A program made the position numbers and the translations under genes. Shown piece after piece: positions 15,798 to 26,507 of a stretch of DNA of 64,000 nt. The DNA lies in contig NZ_CANMGY010000001.1 in NCBI RefSeq assembly GCF_947497555.1, positions 372,001 to 436,000 on the forward strand, in the 5' to 3' direction. Origin of the DNA: an uncultured Umboniibacter sp. (GTDB lineage Bacteria > Pseudomonadota > Gammaproteobacteria > Pseudomonadales > DSM-25080). Position 1 is the stretch's first letter, and each line of letters opens with the position of its first letter. Below the pieces are notes generated by a model. The model was not told where the DNA came from, made no database searches, and saw nothing but the letters and a program-made list of their open reading frames with translations.

Positions 15798-18446
15798 TTA
15801 GAAGCTAAAACGACCGCTGATTACGAAACGTCGTCCGTTTTCATAGACTGACATTAGGCGATCTTCGTACTCACTGTACTGAACAATCTGCTCGTTGCCA
15901 AGGTTAAGCGCCTCAACATCTAGCTGGAAGTAATCAGTAACATACCAGGTTGCAGAGGCATCGATCTGGCCATAAGCGTCAGTGCTTAGGTCGTTACCGT
16001 TCCAATGCAAGCCGTTGTAGAAGTCACTACGGTAGTTATACATCAAACGAGCGCCAAAGTCGTCGTTTTCGTAGTAACCCATCAAGTTTGCAGTGTGCTC
16101 AGATACGCCAGGAACTTTATCTTCCATTGACGCGTCGTCAGCAGAAGTTGAAGTGTAAGCGTAGTTACCCTGTACACCGAATCCGCCAAAGTCGTGCTGT
16201 AGGCTGAATTCTAAACCTGTAGCTGTGCCACCGGGACCGTTCTCAGGACGAGTGAAAGTAACGTCAACATCTTGACCAGTTTGCTGGTCATAAATTGGCT
16301 TAACGTAAGTTGAACCTACCTGGTAAGAATCCTGGTCGTTGTAGAAGAACGTTGCTGCAAACATTGATGCATCAGCGTAGTACCACTCGTAGGAGACATC
16401 TAACTTGTTAGCGAAGAATGGCTTCAAGTTAGGGTTACCCGCCTGGCCCGTTGGGTTTGGCGAATTAAGTGCACCGTATGATTCGAAAGAAGATAGGTTA
16501 GACCAGTTCTGACGAGCCATTACACGTGACGCAGCACCACGAATAATCATATCTTCGTTGAGATCATAAGCAATGTTCAAGCTCGGCAAGAACTCGCTGT
16601 AGCTATTATCAGTCTCAACCCAGTCAAGCTGCGACGGTGTCAACCAATCACGATCAAGTGTTAGGAAACCCCAAGAATCACCGCTGAAGCTCCAAGCGCC
16701 AGAAGTCTGATCCGTCGTTACGTAGCGAACACCAACATTACCGCGGAAATTATCAGTTTCGAAATCAGCCTGGACGTATAGTGCAGTCGTATCTTCTTCA
16801 ACAGACCACTGGTTAGCGAGCTCACGTGAGATTGCGTAATCTGCTGCTACACCGTTAAGGCCACCGAATGCGATCTCTTCCATCACATCGCGGTTTTGAG
16901 CTAGCTGATCAGTGATATTGCCGCCAACTGGAGCGCCAGTGTTGATGTTACCTAGCGCATCTAGGCCACAAGACGAAAGATCAGGACATTCGTTGAAGAT
17001 GTACTGTAAGTATACGTTCCAACCGATATCGCCATTTGCAGCGGCATCATAGGTTTCCGGACCGTGCCACGAGTAGACTTTACGGTCTTGAGTACGTTCT
17101 GCCTGACGCATTTTCGCGCCAAACTTAACGCCTGTTACCATACCCATGTCTAGCGGAACTTCGAAATCAACCTGAGCGTATTGCTCTTCGTCTGTCGTTG
17201 GCTTCTCACCACCCCAGATCCAACCTGCGCCGAAATCAGCAGCATCCGTTGGTGAAGGAGTCATGCTCATGCTTGGGCTGCCTAAGTCATAGCTGTAATC
17301 GCCACCGACGTAGCCATACTCCCAAGAAGTCTCACGGTAAGTACCGCCGCTTGCTTCAGTTGAACCTACTGCTGCGTCAACGCTGTATGCATCAGTGTCA
17401 TACTCGAAGTTCAATGTAATAGATGAAGTTTCAGTAGAAGATACACGGTTAATGTAGTTAACCACTGCATCACCGCCGCCCATGATAGAACCAGCAACGG
17501 TAGAGTTACTCTTAATAGTACCAGTCTGCTCTAGCTCGTCTTCGTCACGACCAGTCCACGCCAACCAGTTAGCGTTCATATTGTCTGAATCAAGCTGAGA
17601 ATCTAAAACGTCAAGCGTGAACACCATGTTTTCGGTAGGAGCGAACTGCACCGATGCAAACAAAGTCGTTAACTCGCGTTCTTGAACGAATAGAGGAGAG
17701 CCCATAACGGTCGGCGTCATGATGCCGTTCTCATTGGTGTCAGCCCAACCCAACACTTCGAAACCCGCACGATTTACAGTATTCTCTTGACGAGTAGCTG
17801 AGATCAATGCACCGAAGGTTTCAGAATCATTCTTCCAAGAGAAAAGTCCGTTTACTGAAGGATCAACTTCCTCTGAGTTTTCGCCGTAGCTAGCGCTTGC
17901 ACCGAAGTTAACGGTTGCTGCATCTAGATCTAGTGGACGACGAGTATTGACGATTACAGTACCACCTAGTGAACCTTCATCCACTGAAGCCAAAGAAGCT
18001 TTGTGTACTTCTAGACCTGATACCAATGATGATGGGAGAAGCGTGTAGTTAAAGCTACGCGCTGGATTGTCTAGAATAAACCAATCAGCTGTTGCAACAG
18101 TCTGACCGTTTAGAAGAGTACGGTTGAAATCTGGGCCAGCACCACGAATGGTGATTTTCTCACCTTCACCGAAGTCACGTGAAACAGAAACACCAGGTAG
18201 GCGAGAAAGAGACTCCGCCACGTTCTTATCTGGGAACTTGCCAACATCTTCAGCGGTAATTGCTTCAATTACCGTGTCAGAGTTACGCTTGGTGTTCATC
18301 GCGTCCTGCATAGAGGCGCGAATACCAGTTACTACTACTTCTTCTACTACTGCTTCTTCCTGAGCTACCGAACCAGCAGCCATCGCGCCAGTGGTTACAA
18401 GAAGTGCGGCTTGGATAGACCGAGCCATTAACGTACGCTTACTCAT
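15798..18446 (-). CDS. TonB-dependent receptor, probably for GlcNAc or chitooligosaccharides
   Basis: An 882-residue outer-membrane receptor. It has a signal peptide (MSKRTLMARSIQAALL onward, cleavage near AGSVAQ) and a TonB-box-like EEVVVTGIRAS. The plug domain (about 45-160) contains GKFPDKNVAESLSRLPGV and ITIRGAGPDFNRTLLNGQ. A 22-strand-type barrel ends in the aromatic C-terminus GRFSF. This sequence style belongs to carbohydrate-linked TonB receptors of Xanthomonas, Caulobacter and marine gammaproteobacteria. Two NagR-like operators lie in its upstream region. Together with sapC, the cupin and nag genes it implies active import of GlcNAc polymers' breakdown products. The ligand is inferred from context. 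Confidence 0.92.
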   Translation of the reverse strand: MSKRTLMARSIQAALLVTTGAMAAGSVAQEEAVVEEVVVTGIRASMQDAMNTKRNSDTVIEAITAEDVGKFPDKNVAESLSRLPGVSVSRDFGEGEKITIRGAGPDFNRTLLNGQTVATADWFILDNPARSFNYTLLPSSLVSGLEVHKASLASVDEGSLGGTVIVNTRRPLDLDAATVNFGASASYGENSEEVDPSVNGLFSWKNDSETFGALISATRQENTVNRAGFEVLGWADTNENGIMTPTVMGSPLFVQERELTTLFASVQFAPTENMVFTLDVLDSQLDSDNMNANWLAWTGRDEDELEQTGTIKSNSTVAGSIMGGGDAVVNYINRVSSTETSSITLNFEYDTDAYSVDAAVGSTEASGGTYRETSWEYGYVGGDYSYDLGSPSMSMTPSPTDAADFGAGWIWGGEKPTTDEEQYAQVDFEVPLDMGMVTGVKFGAKMRQAERTQDRKVYSWHGPETYDAAANGDIGWNVYLQYIFNECPDLSSCGLDALGNINTGAPVGGNITDQLAQNRDVMEEIAFGGLNGVAADYAISRELANQWSVEEDTTALYVQADFETDNFRGNVGVRYVTTDQTSGAWSFSGDSWGFLTLDRDWLTPSQLDWVETDNSYSEFLPSLNIAYDLNEDMIIRGAASRVMARQNWSNLSSFESYGALNSPNPTGQAGNPNLKPFFANKLDVSYEWYYADASMFAATFFYNDQDSYQVGSTYVKPIYDQQTGQDVDVTFTRPENGPGGTATGLEFSLQHDFGGFGVQGNYAYTSTSADDASMEDKVPGVSEHTANLMGYYENDDFGARLMYNYRSDFYNGLHWNGNDLSTDAYGQIDASATWYVTDYFQLDVEALNLGNEQIVQYSEYEDRLMSVYENGRRFVISGRFSF

Positions 18447-18561
18447 TGAGTTTCCCCCAAAAGGATCATTATCATTATATGCGTCTCTAACGGACGCGAG
18501 TCTTAGACTGTGTAACAGAATGAGACTTTTGCCACGCCGTCACTTGAACTTTAAAGCCTTG

Positions 18562-18577
18562 ATGACAACGGTGTCAT
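18562..18577. promoter_or_regulatory. NagR-like operator 1 (receptor proximal)
   Basis: ATGACAACGGTGTCAT is a 16-bp palindrome with one mismatched pair at the centre. It is identical over these 16 bases to the site inside the hexosaminidase gene. It lies just downstream of the predicted receptor -10, over the expected start of transcription. Confidence 0.8.
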
Positions 18578-18581
18578 TGTT

Positions 18582-18610
18582 ATCTTATTCAAAGAAAAAA
18601 AATAAAACAA
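18582..18610 (-). promoter_or_regulatory. Predicted promoter of the TonB receptor gene
   Basis: Minus-strand -35 TTGTTT (18605-18610) and -10 TAAGAT (18582-18587) have a 17-bp T-rich spacer. The promoter is flanked by the two NagR-like operators: one over the start site and one 8 bp upstream of the -35. That arrangement suits repression by two bound dimers. Confidence 0.5.
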
Positions 18611-18618
18611 GAAAAATT

Positions 18619-18632
18619 TGACAACGTTGTCA
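18619..18632. promoter_or_regulatory. NagR-like operator 2 (regulator proximal)
   Basis: TGACAACGTTGTCA is a perfect 14-bp palindrome with the same core as the nagB-II operator. It lies between the receptor promoter and the divergent regulator gene and could also serve autoregulation. Confidence 0.8.
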
Positions 18633-18834
18633 TCAATAGTTTTCAATCGGTAGTCATACATATAGTGGCAGCAATTCTACTTAGCGGCTTAGGTAGCTTT
18701 GCACAGCTTGCCCTCTTATCATTCAGGGGCAGCCCCAATAAGCCGGCTAAGCAACTGATATAACTGAATTTTTTGATGTGGGAATACCCCCAGCATCATT
18801 AGCTATTCACAACAACAATAAGTTGGGTCTGATT

Positions 18835-19857
18835 TTGAATATTACGATACGCGACATTGCAGCCAGAGCCGGCGTCTCCTTCAAGACCGTTTCGCGGGTG
18901 CTGAACAACGAGAGTTCAGTGAAGGACGCCACCAAAGAAAAGGTCATGGCGATAGTCGAAGAGCTCGGATACCAACCCAATAATGCGGCGCGAAACCTCG
19001 CAGGCAATCACACCTATTCCGTGGGTTATATCTATAACAACCCTAACGCCTATTACGTCATTGAGTTCCAGGAAGGCTTACTAAAGAGCTGTCATAACGC
19101 GGGGTTTGAACTGTTAATCCACCCAGTAAAGGAAACTGATGAAGCGCTAGCAGATGTAGTGGATAAACTGGTAAAACGGTCTCGTATCGCAGGGTTGGTA
19201 CTAACACCTCCGTTTTCCGAAGACCCCGCTACTATCGAAATGCTCACGACACGAAAGATCCCCTTTGTGCGCGTTATTTCGGGACAAGCACCTATCACCA
19301 ACGAACCAAACTCAGTCTACGTAGACGATTTTAAAGCTGCAAAGGAAATTGGGGACTATATCGTCAGTCTAGGACATACTGATATTGCTATCCTGAGTGG
19401 TGATGAAGAGCACGCATCGACCCAGCAACGTGTTAGTGGCTTCAAATCAGCATTAGAGTGTCAGCACCATGTAAAGGTGTTAAACGGAGAGTATTCCTTT
19501 GAATCGGGTGTCGCGAATATGCGCGCGTTAATTGAAGAGGGTCGAGTTCCCTCCGCTGTATTTGCGCTCAATGATGAAATCGCCGCGGGAGCGTTATTTG
19601 CTGCAAGGCTCTATGGACTTCAAATACCTGAGCAACTTTCTATCACAGGATTTGAGGATAGCCCATTTTCTCGCCAAACCTGGCCACGCCTTACCACTGC
19701 ACATCAGCCCAACCACGATATCGCGCGATCGGCCGGAGAGCGCTTAGTTAAGCTTATTTGCAACAGCGACCTAAGCGACACCCCAACACTATCGTTTCAG
19801 CCTAAACTGGTTAAGCGAGATTCAACTAGCGAAGTCGCTGAGCTTAGCTTAGCTTAG
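18835..19857 (+). CDS. nagR: LacI-family transcriptional regulator, NagR-like
   Basis: DNA-binding repressor of the LacI/GalR family. The helix-turn-helix is ITIRDIAARAGVSFKTVSRV, followed by the hinge ELGYQPNNAARNLAG and a periplasmic-binding-protein-like effector domain, ending with the segment LSITGFEDSPFSRQTWPRLTT. I chose the TTG at 18835, with GGG 7 nt upstream, because it gives 340 residues and an N-terminus typical of LacI proteins. A GTG at 18778 would add 19 residues. It is divergent from the TonB receptor, and the neighbouring CG-centred palindromes are the expected operators. The effector is probably glucosamine-6-phosphate or GlcNAc-6-phosphate, by analogy. Confidence 0.9.
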   Translation: MNITIRDIAARAGVSFKTVSRVLNNESSVKDATKEKVMAIVEELGYQPNNAARNLAGNHTYSVGYIYNNPNAYYVIEFQEGLLKSCHNAGFELLIHPVKETDEALADVVDKLVKRSRIAGLVLTPPFSEDPATIEMLTTRKIPFVRVISGQAPITNEPNSVYVDDFKAAKEIGDYIVSLGHTDIAILSGDEEHASTQQRVSGFKSALECQHHVKVLNGEYSFESGVANMRALIEEGRVPSAVFALNDEIAAGALFAARLYGLQIPEQLSITGFEDSPFSRQTWPRLTTAHQPNHDIARSAGERLVKLICNSDLSDTPTLSFQPKLVKRDSTSEVAELSLA

Positions 19858-19882
19858 CTTTAAGAGGTCTTTGAGTAAGAGA

Positions 19883-19905
19883 AAGGCGCGTCAATGACAC
19901 GCCTT
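19883..19905 (+). terminator. Terminator of the regulator gene, overlapping the end of nfeD
   Basis: AAGGCGCGTCA and TGACACGCCTT form an inverted repeat matching at 10 of 11 pairs, followed by CTTT. It begins 25 bp after the regulator stop and extends into the last codons of the convergent nfeD-like gene, so one hairpin may serve both strands. Confidence 0.55.
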
Positions 19906-20331
19906 CTTTGCCTGCAACGTATCACCGCTGAATGCGGTAATCACCACCTTATCTCCAACCTCAAGTGACTCATCACACACTACTGACCAGAGGCTATCGC
20001 CAATCTGAATCTTCACGCTAGCAGCGCCAACATTGACTACGCTACCTTCGTGACCGATCAACTGCGCTAAACGGTTATTAAGCTGCGGACGATCCGTTTT
20101 CTCATTGAAGGATTTGAATCGTTTTATATACAGGAATGAGAGCAATGCGGCTGATGGCGCAAAGGCCAATAACTGCAACTCCCATCCAATGGGAATTAAG
20201 GCGACTAATAATCCCGTGCCTAGGGCAGCCACTGCTATTCCCATTAGAAAACCCGCAGCCCCTAGCAGCTCTAGTGCGATTAACGCTCCAGCTAGGACTA
20301 TCCAATGCCACCATAGAATTTCAATATCCAT
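19891..20331 (-). CDS. NfeD-like membrane protein
   Basis: A 146-residue protein with N-terminal hydrophobic segments (roughly residues 5-60) and a C-terminal OB-fold domain (about 85-142: LIGHEGSVVNVG, VKIQIGDSLWSVVCDE, GDKVVITAFSGDTL). This is the short NfeD form that partners SPFH/stomatin proteins. It lies 12 bp after the QmcA-like gene on the same strand, so they form an operon. The pair is thought to organise membrane microdomains and influence protease activity; the exact role is not settled. Confidence 0.88.
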   Translation of the reverse strand: MDIEILWWHWIVLAGALIALELLGAAGFLMGIAVAALGTGLLVALIPIGWELQLLAFAPSAALLSFLYIKRFKSFNEKTDRPQLNNRLAQLIGHEGSVVNVGAASVKIQIGDSLWSVVCDESLEVGDKVVITAFSGDTLQAKKACH

Positions 20332-20343
20332 AATTAGCTCCTC

Positions 20344-21246
20344 TTACTCTTTGGTTGAAGCTAGTACATTTTTTATTCCGTCCAGCGAACCAATTAAGCT
20401 ACTTGCCTCAAGCGGCATCAATACCACTTTAGAGTTTTCCGCACTACCAATTTCAGTAAGCGCTTGTGTATATTTTTGTGCGACGAAGTAGTTGATAGCA
20501 TTAATGTCGCCGGCTGCAATAGATTCAGAGACTACTCGAGTTGCCTTTGCCTCGGCTTCAGCTTCTCGTTCACGCGCCTCAGACTCAAGGAACGCAGCGG
20601 TTCGAGCACCTTCTGCGCGAAGAATCTCGGCTTGTTTTTCGCCTTCCGCTCGCTGGATCTCTGCCTCCCTAACACCTTGTGCAACCAGGATAGCGGCGCG
20701 CTTATCGCGCTCAGCCTTCATTTGGTTTGCCATGGAATCTACGAGGTCACGTGGCGGAGTAATATCACGAATTTCAATACGTGTTACCTTCACACCCCAA
20801 GGGTCAGTGGCTTCATCAACCTTTTCCAGGAGTGCCATATTGATCCTATCGCGACTGGACAGCATTTCATCTAACTCCATAGACCCGAGTACCGCACGAA
20901 TATTGGTCATCACCAAATTCTGCATAGCGCGCTCAAGGTCATTCACTTCATAGGAGGCTTTCACCGAGTCAATAACTTGGAAGAAACACACGGCATCGGT
21001 TGTGACCATGGCGTTGTCACGGGAGATAACCTCTTGAGGATGAACATCCAATACTTGCTCCATGATGTTCTGTTTGCGACCAATCTTATCAACGACTGGA
21101 ACAATGAAATTAATTCCAGGACCAATGGTTTTGGTGTAGCGACCAAATCGCTCCACGGTGTACATCCAACCCTGATCAACCATTTTAATTGACATTAATA
21201 CGGTAATGACCGCTACAATCAGTATGACTATCGATACGATATCCAT
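20344..21246 (-). CDS. qmcA: SPFH/band-7 membrane protein (QmcA/stomatin-like)
   Basis: A 300-residue stomatin-like protein. It has one N-terminal membrane anchor (residues 3-20) and an SPFH domain (20-190) with VERFGRYTKTIGPGINFIVPVVD and a TTDAVCFFQV block. A coiled-coil stretch follows, rich in Glu, Ala and Arg (about 185-245: AEIQRAEGEKQAEILRAEGA). The C-terminal part ends in NSKVVLMPLEASSLIGSL. It is similar to E. coli QmcA (YbbK), which forms large oligomers linked to FtsH-type proteolysis. It pairs with the downstream nfeD-like gene. Confidence 0.92.
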   Translation of the reverse strand: MDIVSIVILIVAVITVLMSIKMVDQGWMYTVERFGRYTKTIGPGINFIVPVVDKIGRKQNIMEQVLDVHPQEVISRDNAMVTTDAVCFFQVIDSVKASYEVNDLERAMQNLVMTNIRAVLGSMELDEMLSSRDRINMALLEKVDEATDPWGVKVTRIEIRDITPPRDLVDSMANQMKAERDKRAAILVAQGVREAEIQRAEGEKQAEILRAEGARTAAFLESEAREREAEAEAKATRVVSESIAAGDINAINYFVAQKYTQALTEIGSAENSKVVLMPLEASSLIGSLDGIKNVLASTKE

Positions 21247-21273
21247 TATAAAACTCCTTTTTTGTATTATTTG

Positions 21274-21298
21274 TTAACTATTATTAACACATAGTTAA
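21274..21298. promoter_or_regulatory. Inverted repeat in the qmcA / DUF6471 divergent gap
   Basis: TTAACTAT and ATAGTTAA form a perfect 8-bp inverted repeat with a 9-bp spacer, in a very AT-rich 117-bp gap between divergent genes. Further TTAA-containing segments flank it. It could be a regulator site or part of overlapping promoters. Confidence 0.35.
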
Positions 21299-21363
21299 TA
21301 TAACTTCAAATTAATTATCAACTATCGTAATATTAAGTATGTTTAACAAAAGGTAATTTGGAT

Positions 21364-21678
21364 ATGGCTGGCAGCAATTATGACACCCCCGCATTGCGTG
21401 AGGCACTCAAACGCCTAATCCGCTCTCAGATGGTACTAAAGGGGATGGAGTATAAAGAGCTCTCCGAGCGGCTAGAAGTCATGGGTATTCATCAGCGTCC
21501 TGGTACACTGCGCACTAAGATTACCACTGGCACGCTAGGTGCCCAGCTGCTCCTTGCCATTCTTATCGCGATTGGAATGAGAACACTAGACCTTGAACAA
21601 GTTCAGGATGTGATTGAAGACATCGAGAATGAGCTAGCGCAGGATCACTCGAGCAATCCTGCGACACCAACTATGTAA
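21364..21678 (+). CDS. Small DUF6471-like protein, predicted DNA-binding fold
   Basis: A 104-residue protein that resembles the DUF6471 family. It has an amphipathic N-terminal helix (ALREALKRLIRSQMVLKG), then EYKELSERLEVMGI and GTLRTKITTGTLGAQLLLAILIAIGM, followed by an acidic tail. The pattern helix / YxELxxRL / N- or T-x-K-I-x-x-G resembles a Cro/C1-type helix-turn-helix, so DNA binding is plausible but unproven. The ATG at 21364 has AAAAGG 10 nt upstream; a TTG at 21358 is an alternative. It is divergent from qmcA-nfeD and convergent with purA. Confidence 0.65.
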   Translation: MAGSNYDTPALREALKRLIRSQMVLKGMEYKELSERLEVMGIHQRPGTLRTKITTGTLGAQLLLAILIAIGMRTLDLEQVQDVIEDIENELAQDHSSNPATPTM

Positions 21679-21723
21679 TAGCCTCCCGAAAACGTATCGA
21701 TGGCATACAAATATCAGACACAA

Positions 21724-21750
21724 AAAAGGCGCCTAAAGTAGGCGCCTTTT
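21724..21750. terminator. Bidirectional terminator, DUF6471 gene / purA
   Basis: A perfect 12-bp stem (AAAAGGCGCCTA pairing with TAGGCGCCTTTT) has a 3-nt loop and A/T runs on both sides. It lies between convergent genes and can act in both directions. Confidence 0.9.
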
Positions 21751-21767
21751 GCGATTCTCAATGTAGC

Positions 21768-24250
<2,483 letters not shown>

Positions 24251-24323
24251 CTCAACTCTATTCCTTAATAATTCCGCCCGACTGAATGCTGAATTTAGCA
24301 CACCAAAAAGGCGATTTTCTTGC

Positions 24324-24348
24324 ACAAAAAAACCGGGCAAGCCCGGTT
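24324..24348 (-). terminator. Terminator after hflC
   Basis: On the minus strand, AACCGGGC and GCCCGGTT form an 8-bp perfect stem (24331-24348) around TT, followed by seven T residues. It ends the hfq-hflX-hflK-hflC transcription unit before hisZ. Confidence 0.85.
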
Positions 24349-24389
24349 AACGGATTCTACCACCCTATAGACGGGGCGGCTAACCTTTT

Positions 24390-25271
24390 TTAGTCAGCCT
24401 GGCCTTTAGAGTCCTTCAGGTAATTGAAGAATTCTGAATCTGGCTGCAAAACCATGATATCGCCATCACGGTTGAAAGTATTACGGTAAGCATCTAGGGA
24501 ACGCCAGAAGGTGTAAAATTCGGTATCTTTTCCGTAGGACTCTGCATAGATAGCCGCCGCACGGGCATCGCCCTCACCGCGAAGAATCTCCGCATCACGG
24601 TATGCATTTGCTTCGATAACGATTTTCTGACGATCAGCATCAGCGCGAATACCCTCCGCAACTTCCTGCCCCTGTGAACGGTATTCACGAGCCTGACGCT
24701 CACGCTCCGCGCGCATGCGGCGGAAAACGTCGCTCGAAACATCGTTAGGTAGTTCAATTTTCTTGACGCGAACATCAACAATTTCAATCCCCAGTTGCTC
24801 TCGGGTAGCATCTACCAAACCAGCAGTCAGATCTTCCATCATTTCGTCACGCTCTAACGCTACTGCTTCAGAAAGCGAGCGCAGGGCAAACTCGTTACGC
24901 AAACCCTCTGAAATACGCTGCGCCAATAATGATGCCGCTCTGCGCACATCACCGTTAGTTGAAGTGTAGTAGCGGTCTACATCGATGATTCGCCATTTCG
25001 CAAATGAATCGACGGTTAACAATTTCTTTTCGGCGTTTAGGAAGTCTTCCGGTGGCGCATCCAGAGTTTGAACTCGCGCATCGAAGAAGCGAACATCCTC
25101 AACAAACGGTACTTTCAGGTGTAAGCCTGGTGCAATATCCGCCTCTTCCATCTTACCAAAACGAAGTTTCACAGCACGCTCAGTTTCCGACACCACGTAC
25201 AAAGACTTCGACGTAATGAAAGCGAGAACTAACAGGCCAATTAGGACAAAAACTGGTTTATTCGAGCTCAT
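24390..25271 (-). CDS. hflC: HflC, modulator of FtsH protease
   Basis: A 293-residue SPFH-domain protein with one N-terminal transmembrane helix (about 7-24: PVFVLIGLLVLAFITSKSLYVV). The SPFH domain (25-185) contains RAVKLRFGKMEEADIAPGLHLKVPFVE and the conserved DVRVKKIELPNDVS. A coiled coil rich in RERQAREYRSQGQEVAEG follows. With HflK it forms the membrane complex that surrounds and modulates FtsH. Its start overlaps the hflK stop by 4 bp. Confidence 0.97.
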   Translation of the reverse strand: MSSNKPVFVLIGLLVLAFITSKSLYVVSETERAVKLRFGKMEEADIAPGLHLKVPFVEDVRFFDARVQTLDAPPEDFLNAEKKLLTVDSFAKWRIIDVDRYYTSTNGDVRRAASLLAQRISEGLRNEFALRSLSEAVALERDEMMEDLTAGLVDATREQLGIEIVDVRVKKIELPNDVSSDVFRRMRAERERQAREYRSQGQEVAEGIRADADRQKIVIEANAYRDAEILRGEGDARAAAIYAESYGKDTEFYTFWRSLDAYRNTFNRDGDIMVLQPDSEFFNYLKDSKGQAD

Positions 25272-26410
25272 CGGCGTGGACCTCTCGCATTATTTGGAAC
25301 TTCGGTTGGTTGCTGGGTTCGCAGCGACTCTAGTGTTGCCTGCGCTTCGCGCATGCTAGTTTCACTTAGGTTGTAACGAGGTGCGTTGGACTGCATCAGG
25401 CGATCAAGTGGAAGGTACATCATATTGTTACCACCCTCTACATCGATCATGACCTTGTTACTGTCACCGAGGACATCTTGCATCATATCGATATATAAGC
25501 GCTGTCGAGTAACTTCCGGCGCTCGTTGGTATTCAACGAGAAGAGAATTGAAACGCGCTGTCTCACCTTCCGCTTCCGCAATCACTCGATCACGATATGC
25601 TTCCGACTCTTGGTAGACTCGCTGCGCTTGACCACGCGCAATAGGAACGATACCTAGCGCGTAGGCTTCAGCTTCCTGCTTTAGTCGGTCCCGATCCTCA
25701 AGCGCTCGGCTAACATCATTAAACGCATCGCGAACATCCGCAGGCGCTTCAGATTGCTCAATGGCAACTTTAGTCACCTCGATCCCCGTATCATAGACAT
25801 CCATTAGTTCTTGCAGGCGAACACGTGCTTCCGTCGCAATCGCTGCTCGACCATCCGTAAGCACCGCGTCCATATCCGTTGCACCGATGACTTGGCGTAG
25901 CGCCGAATCGGTCGCTTCACGCAAAGATCGCTCAGGGTTATCAACCTTGAGTACAAAGTTTTGAATATCAGAAATGCGATACTGCACCGAGATGCTTACT
26001 TCGACCAAGTTGAGATCTTTGGTCAACATACGGCCGCTGGTGCGGTGAGGACGGAGGTTCGTCACGTTCTCGATCGTTACATCATCGATTAATGGCGGAT
26101 TCCACTGCAGACCAGGGCCGACGACTTCATGGAACATTCCCAGACGCAAGACTACGCCGCGTTCCTGTTCGTTCACTTGGTAGATGCCCGAGGCACCCCA
26201 CAGAAGAATCACGACAGCGATAACCAGCCCAACAATCCCCATGGAGGATCCTGAACCACCTTTGCCACCGTTTGATGAGCCACCACCGAACAGGCCGCGC
26301 AGGCGGTCATTCAGCTGTTTCAGTGCATCGTCAAGGTCCGGTGGGCCGTCGTTCTTATTGCCGCCACCCCAAGGGTCACGGCCTTTATCGCCGGGCTCAT
26401 TCCAAGCCAT
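25268..26410 (-). CDS. hflK: HflK, modulator of FtsH protease
   Basis: A 380-residue HflC partner. The Gly- and Asp-rich cytoplasmic N-terminus (MAWNEPGDKGRDPWGGGNKN) is typical, followed by a transmembrane helix (about 57-78) and an SPFH domain that starts at VNEQERGVVLRLGMFHEVVGPGLQWNPP. A coiled-coil region and a C-terminal MMYLPLDRLM segment complete it. Forms the HflKC complex with FtsH at the inner membrane and is cotranscribed with hflC. Confidence 0.97.
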   Translation of the reverse strand: MAWNEPGDKGRDPWGGGNKNDGPPDLDDALKQLNDRLRGLFGGGSSNGGKGGSGSSMGIVGLVIAVVILLWGASGIYQVNEQERGVVLRLGMFHEVVGPGLQWNPPLIDDVTIENVTNLRPHRTSGRMLTKDLNLVEVSISVQYRISDIQNFVLKVDNPERSLREATDSALRQVIGATDMDAVLTDGRAAIATEARVRLQELMDVYDTGIEVTKVAIEQSEAPADVRDAFNDVSRALEDRDRLKQEAEAYALGIVPIARGQAQRVYQESEAYRDRVIAEAEGETARFNSLLVEYQRAPEVTRQRLYIDMMQDVLGDSNKVMIDVEGGNNMMYLPLDRLMQSNAPRYNLSETSMREAQATLESLRTQQPTEVPNNARGPRR

Positions 26411-26507
26411 AATTTTTCTCCAATATCGTTAAGCAAATTGTTATGTATGCAAATATAGTCATTTGCCGGAGCAATTACTACCGCAGTAACCGAAGTGCTG
26501 CGTCAAA

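Larger units (their letters stand above)
18447..18834. other. 388-bp divergent control region, TonB receptor / regulator
   Basis: This gap holds two NagR-like palindromes (18562-18577 and 18619-18632), whose centres are 56 bp apart, and a predicted receptor promoter between and across them. On the receptor side, a leader of more than 100 nt ends in a strong GGGGGAAA ribosome-binding region. On the regulator side I see TATAGT at 18661-18666 without a good -35. No gene or RNA was recognised. Confidence 0.7.

Noticed and set aside
15950-16207. Frames opposite the TonB receptor gene
   Set aside because: No family resemblance or ribosome-binding site; antisense shadows of a well-supported gene.
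21008-21022. GCGTTGTCACGG in qmcA as a possible operator
   Set aside because: Only one half-site matches; no palindrome.
24251-24340. Longer N-terminus for hisZ
   Set aside because: It would include the hflC terminator hairpin in coding sequence, and the family N-terminus starts at 24250.
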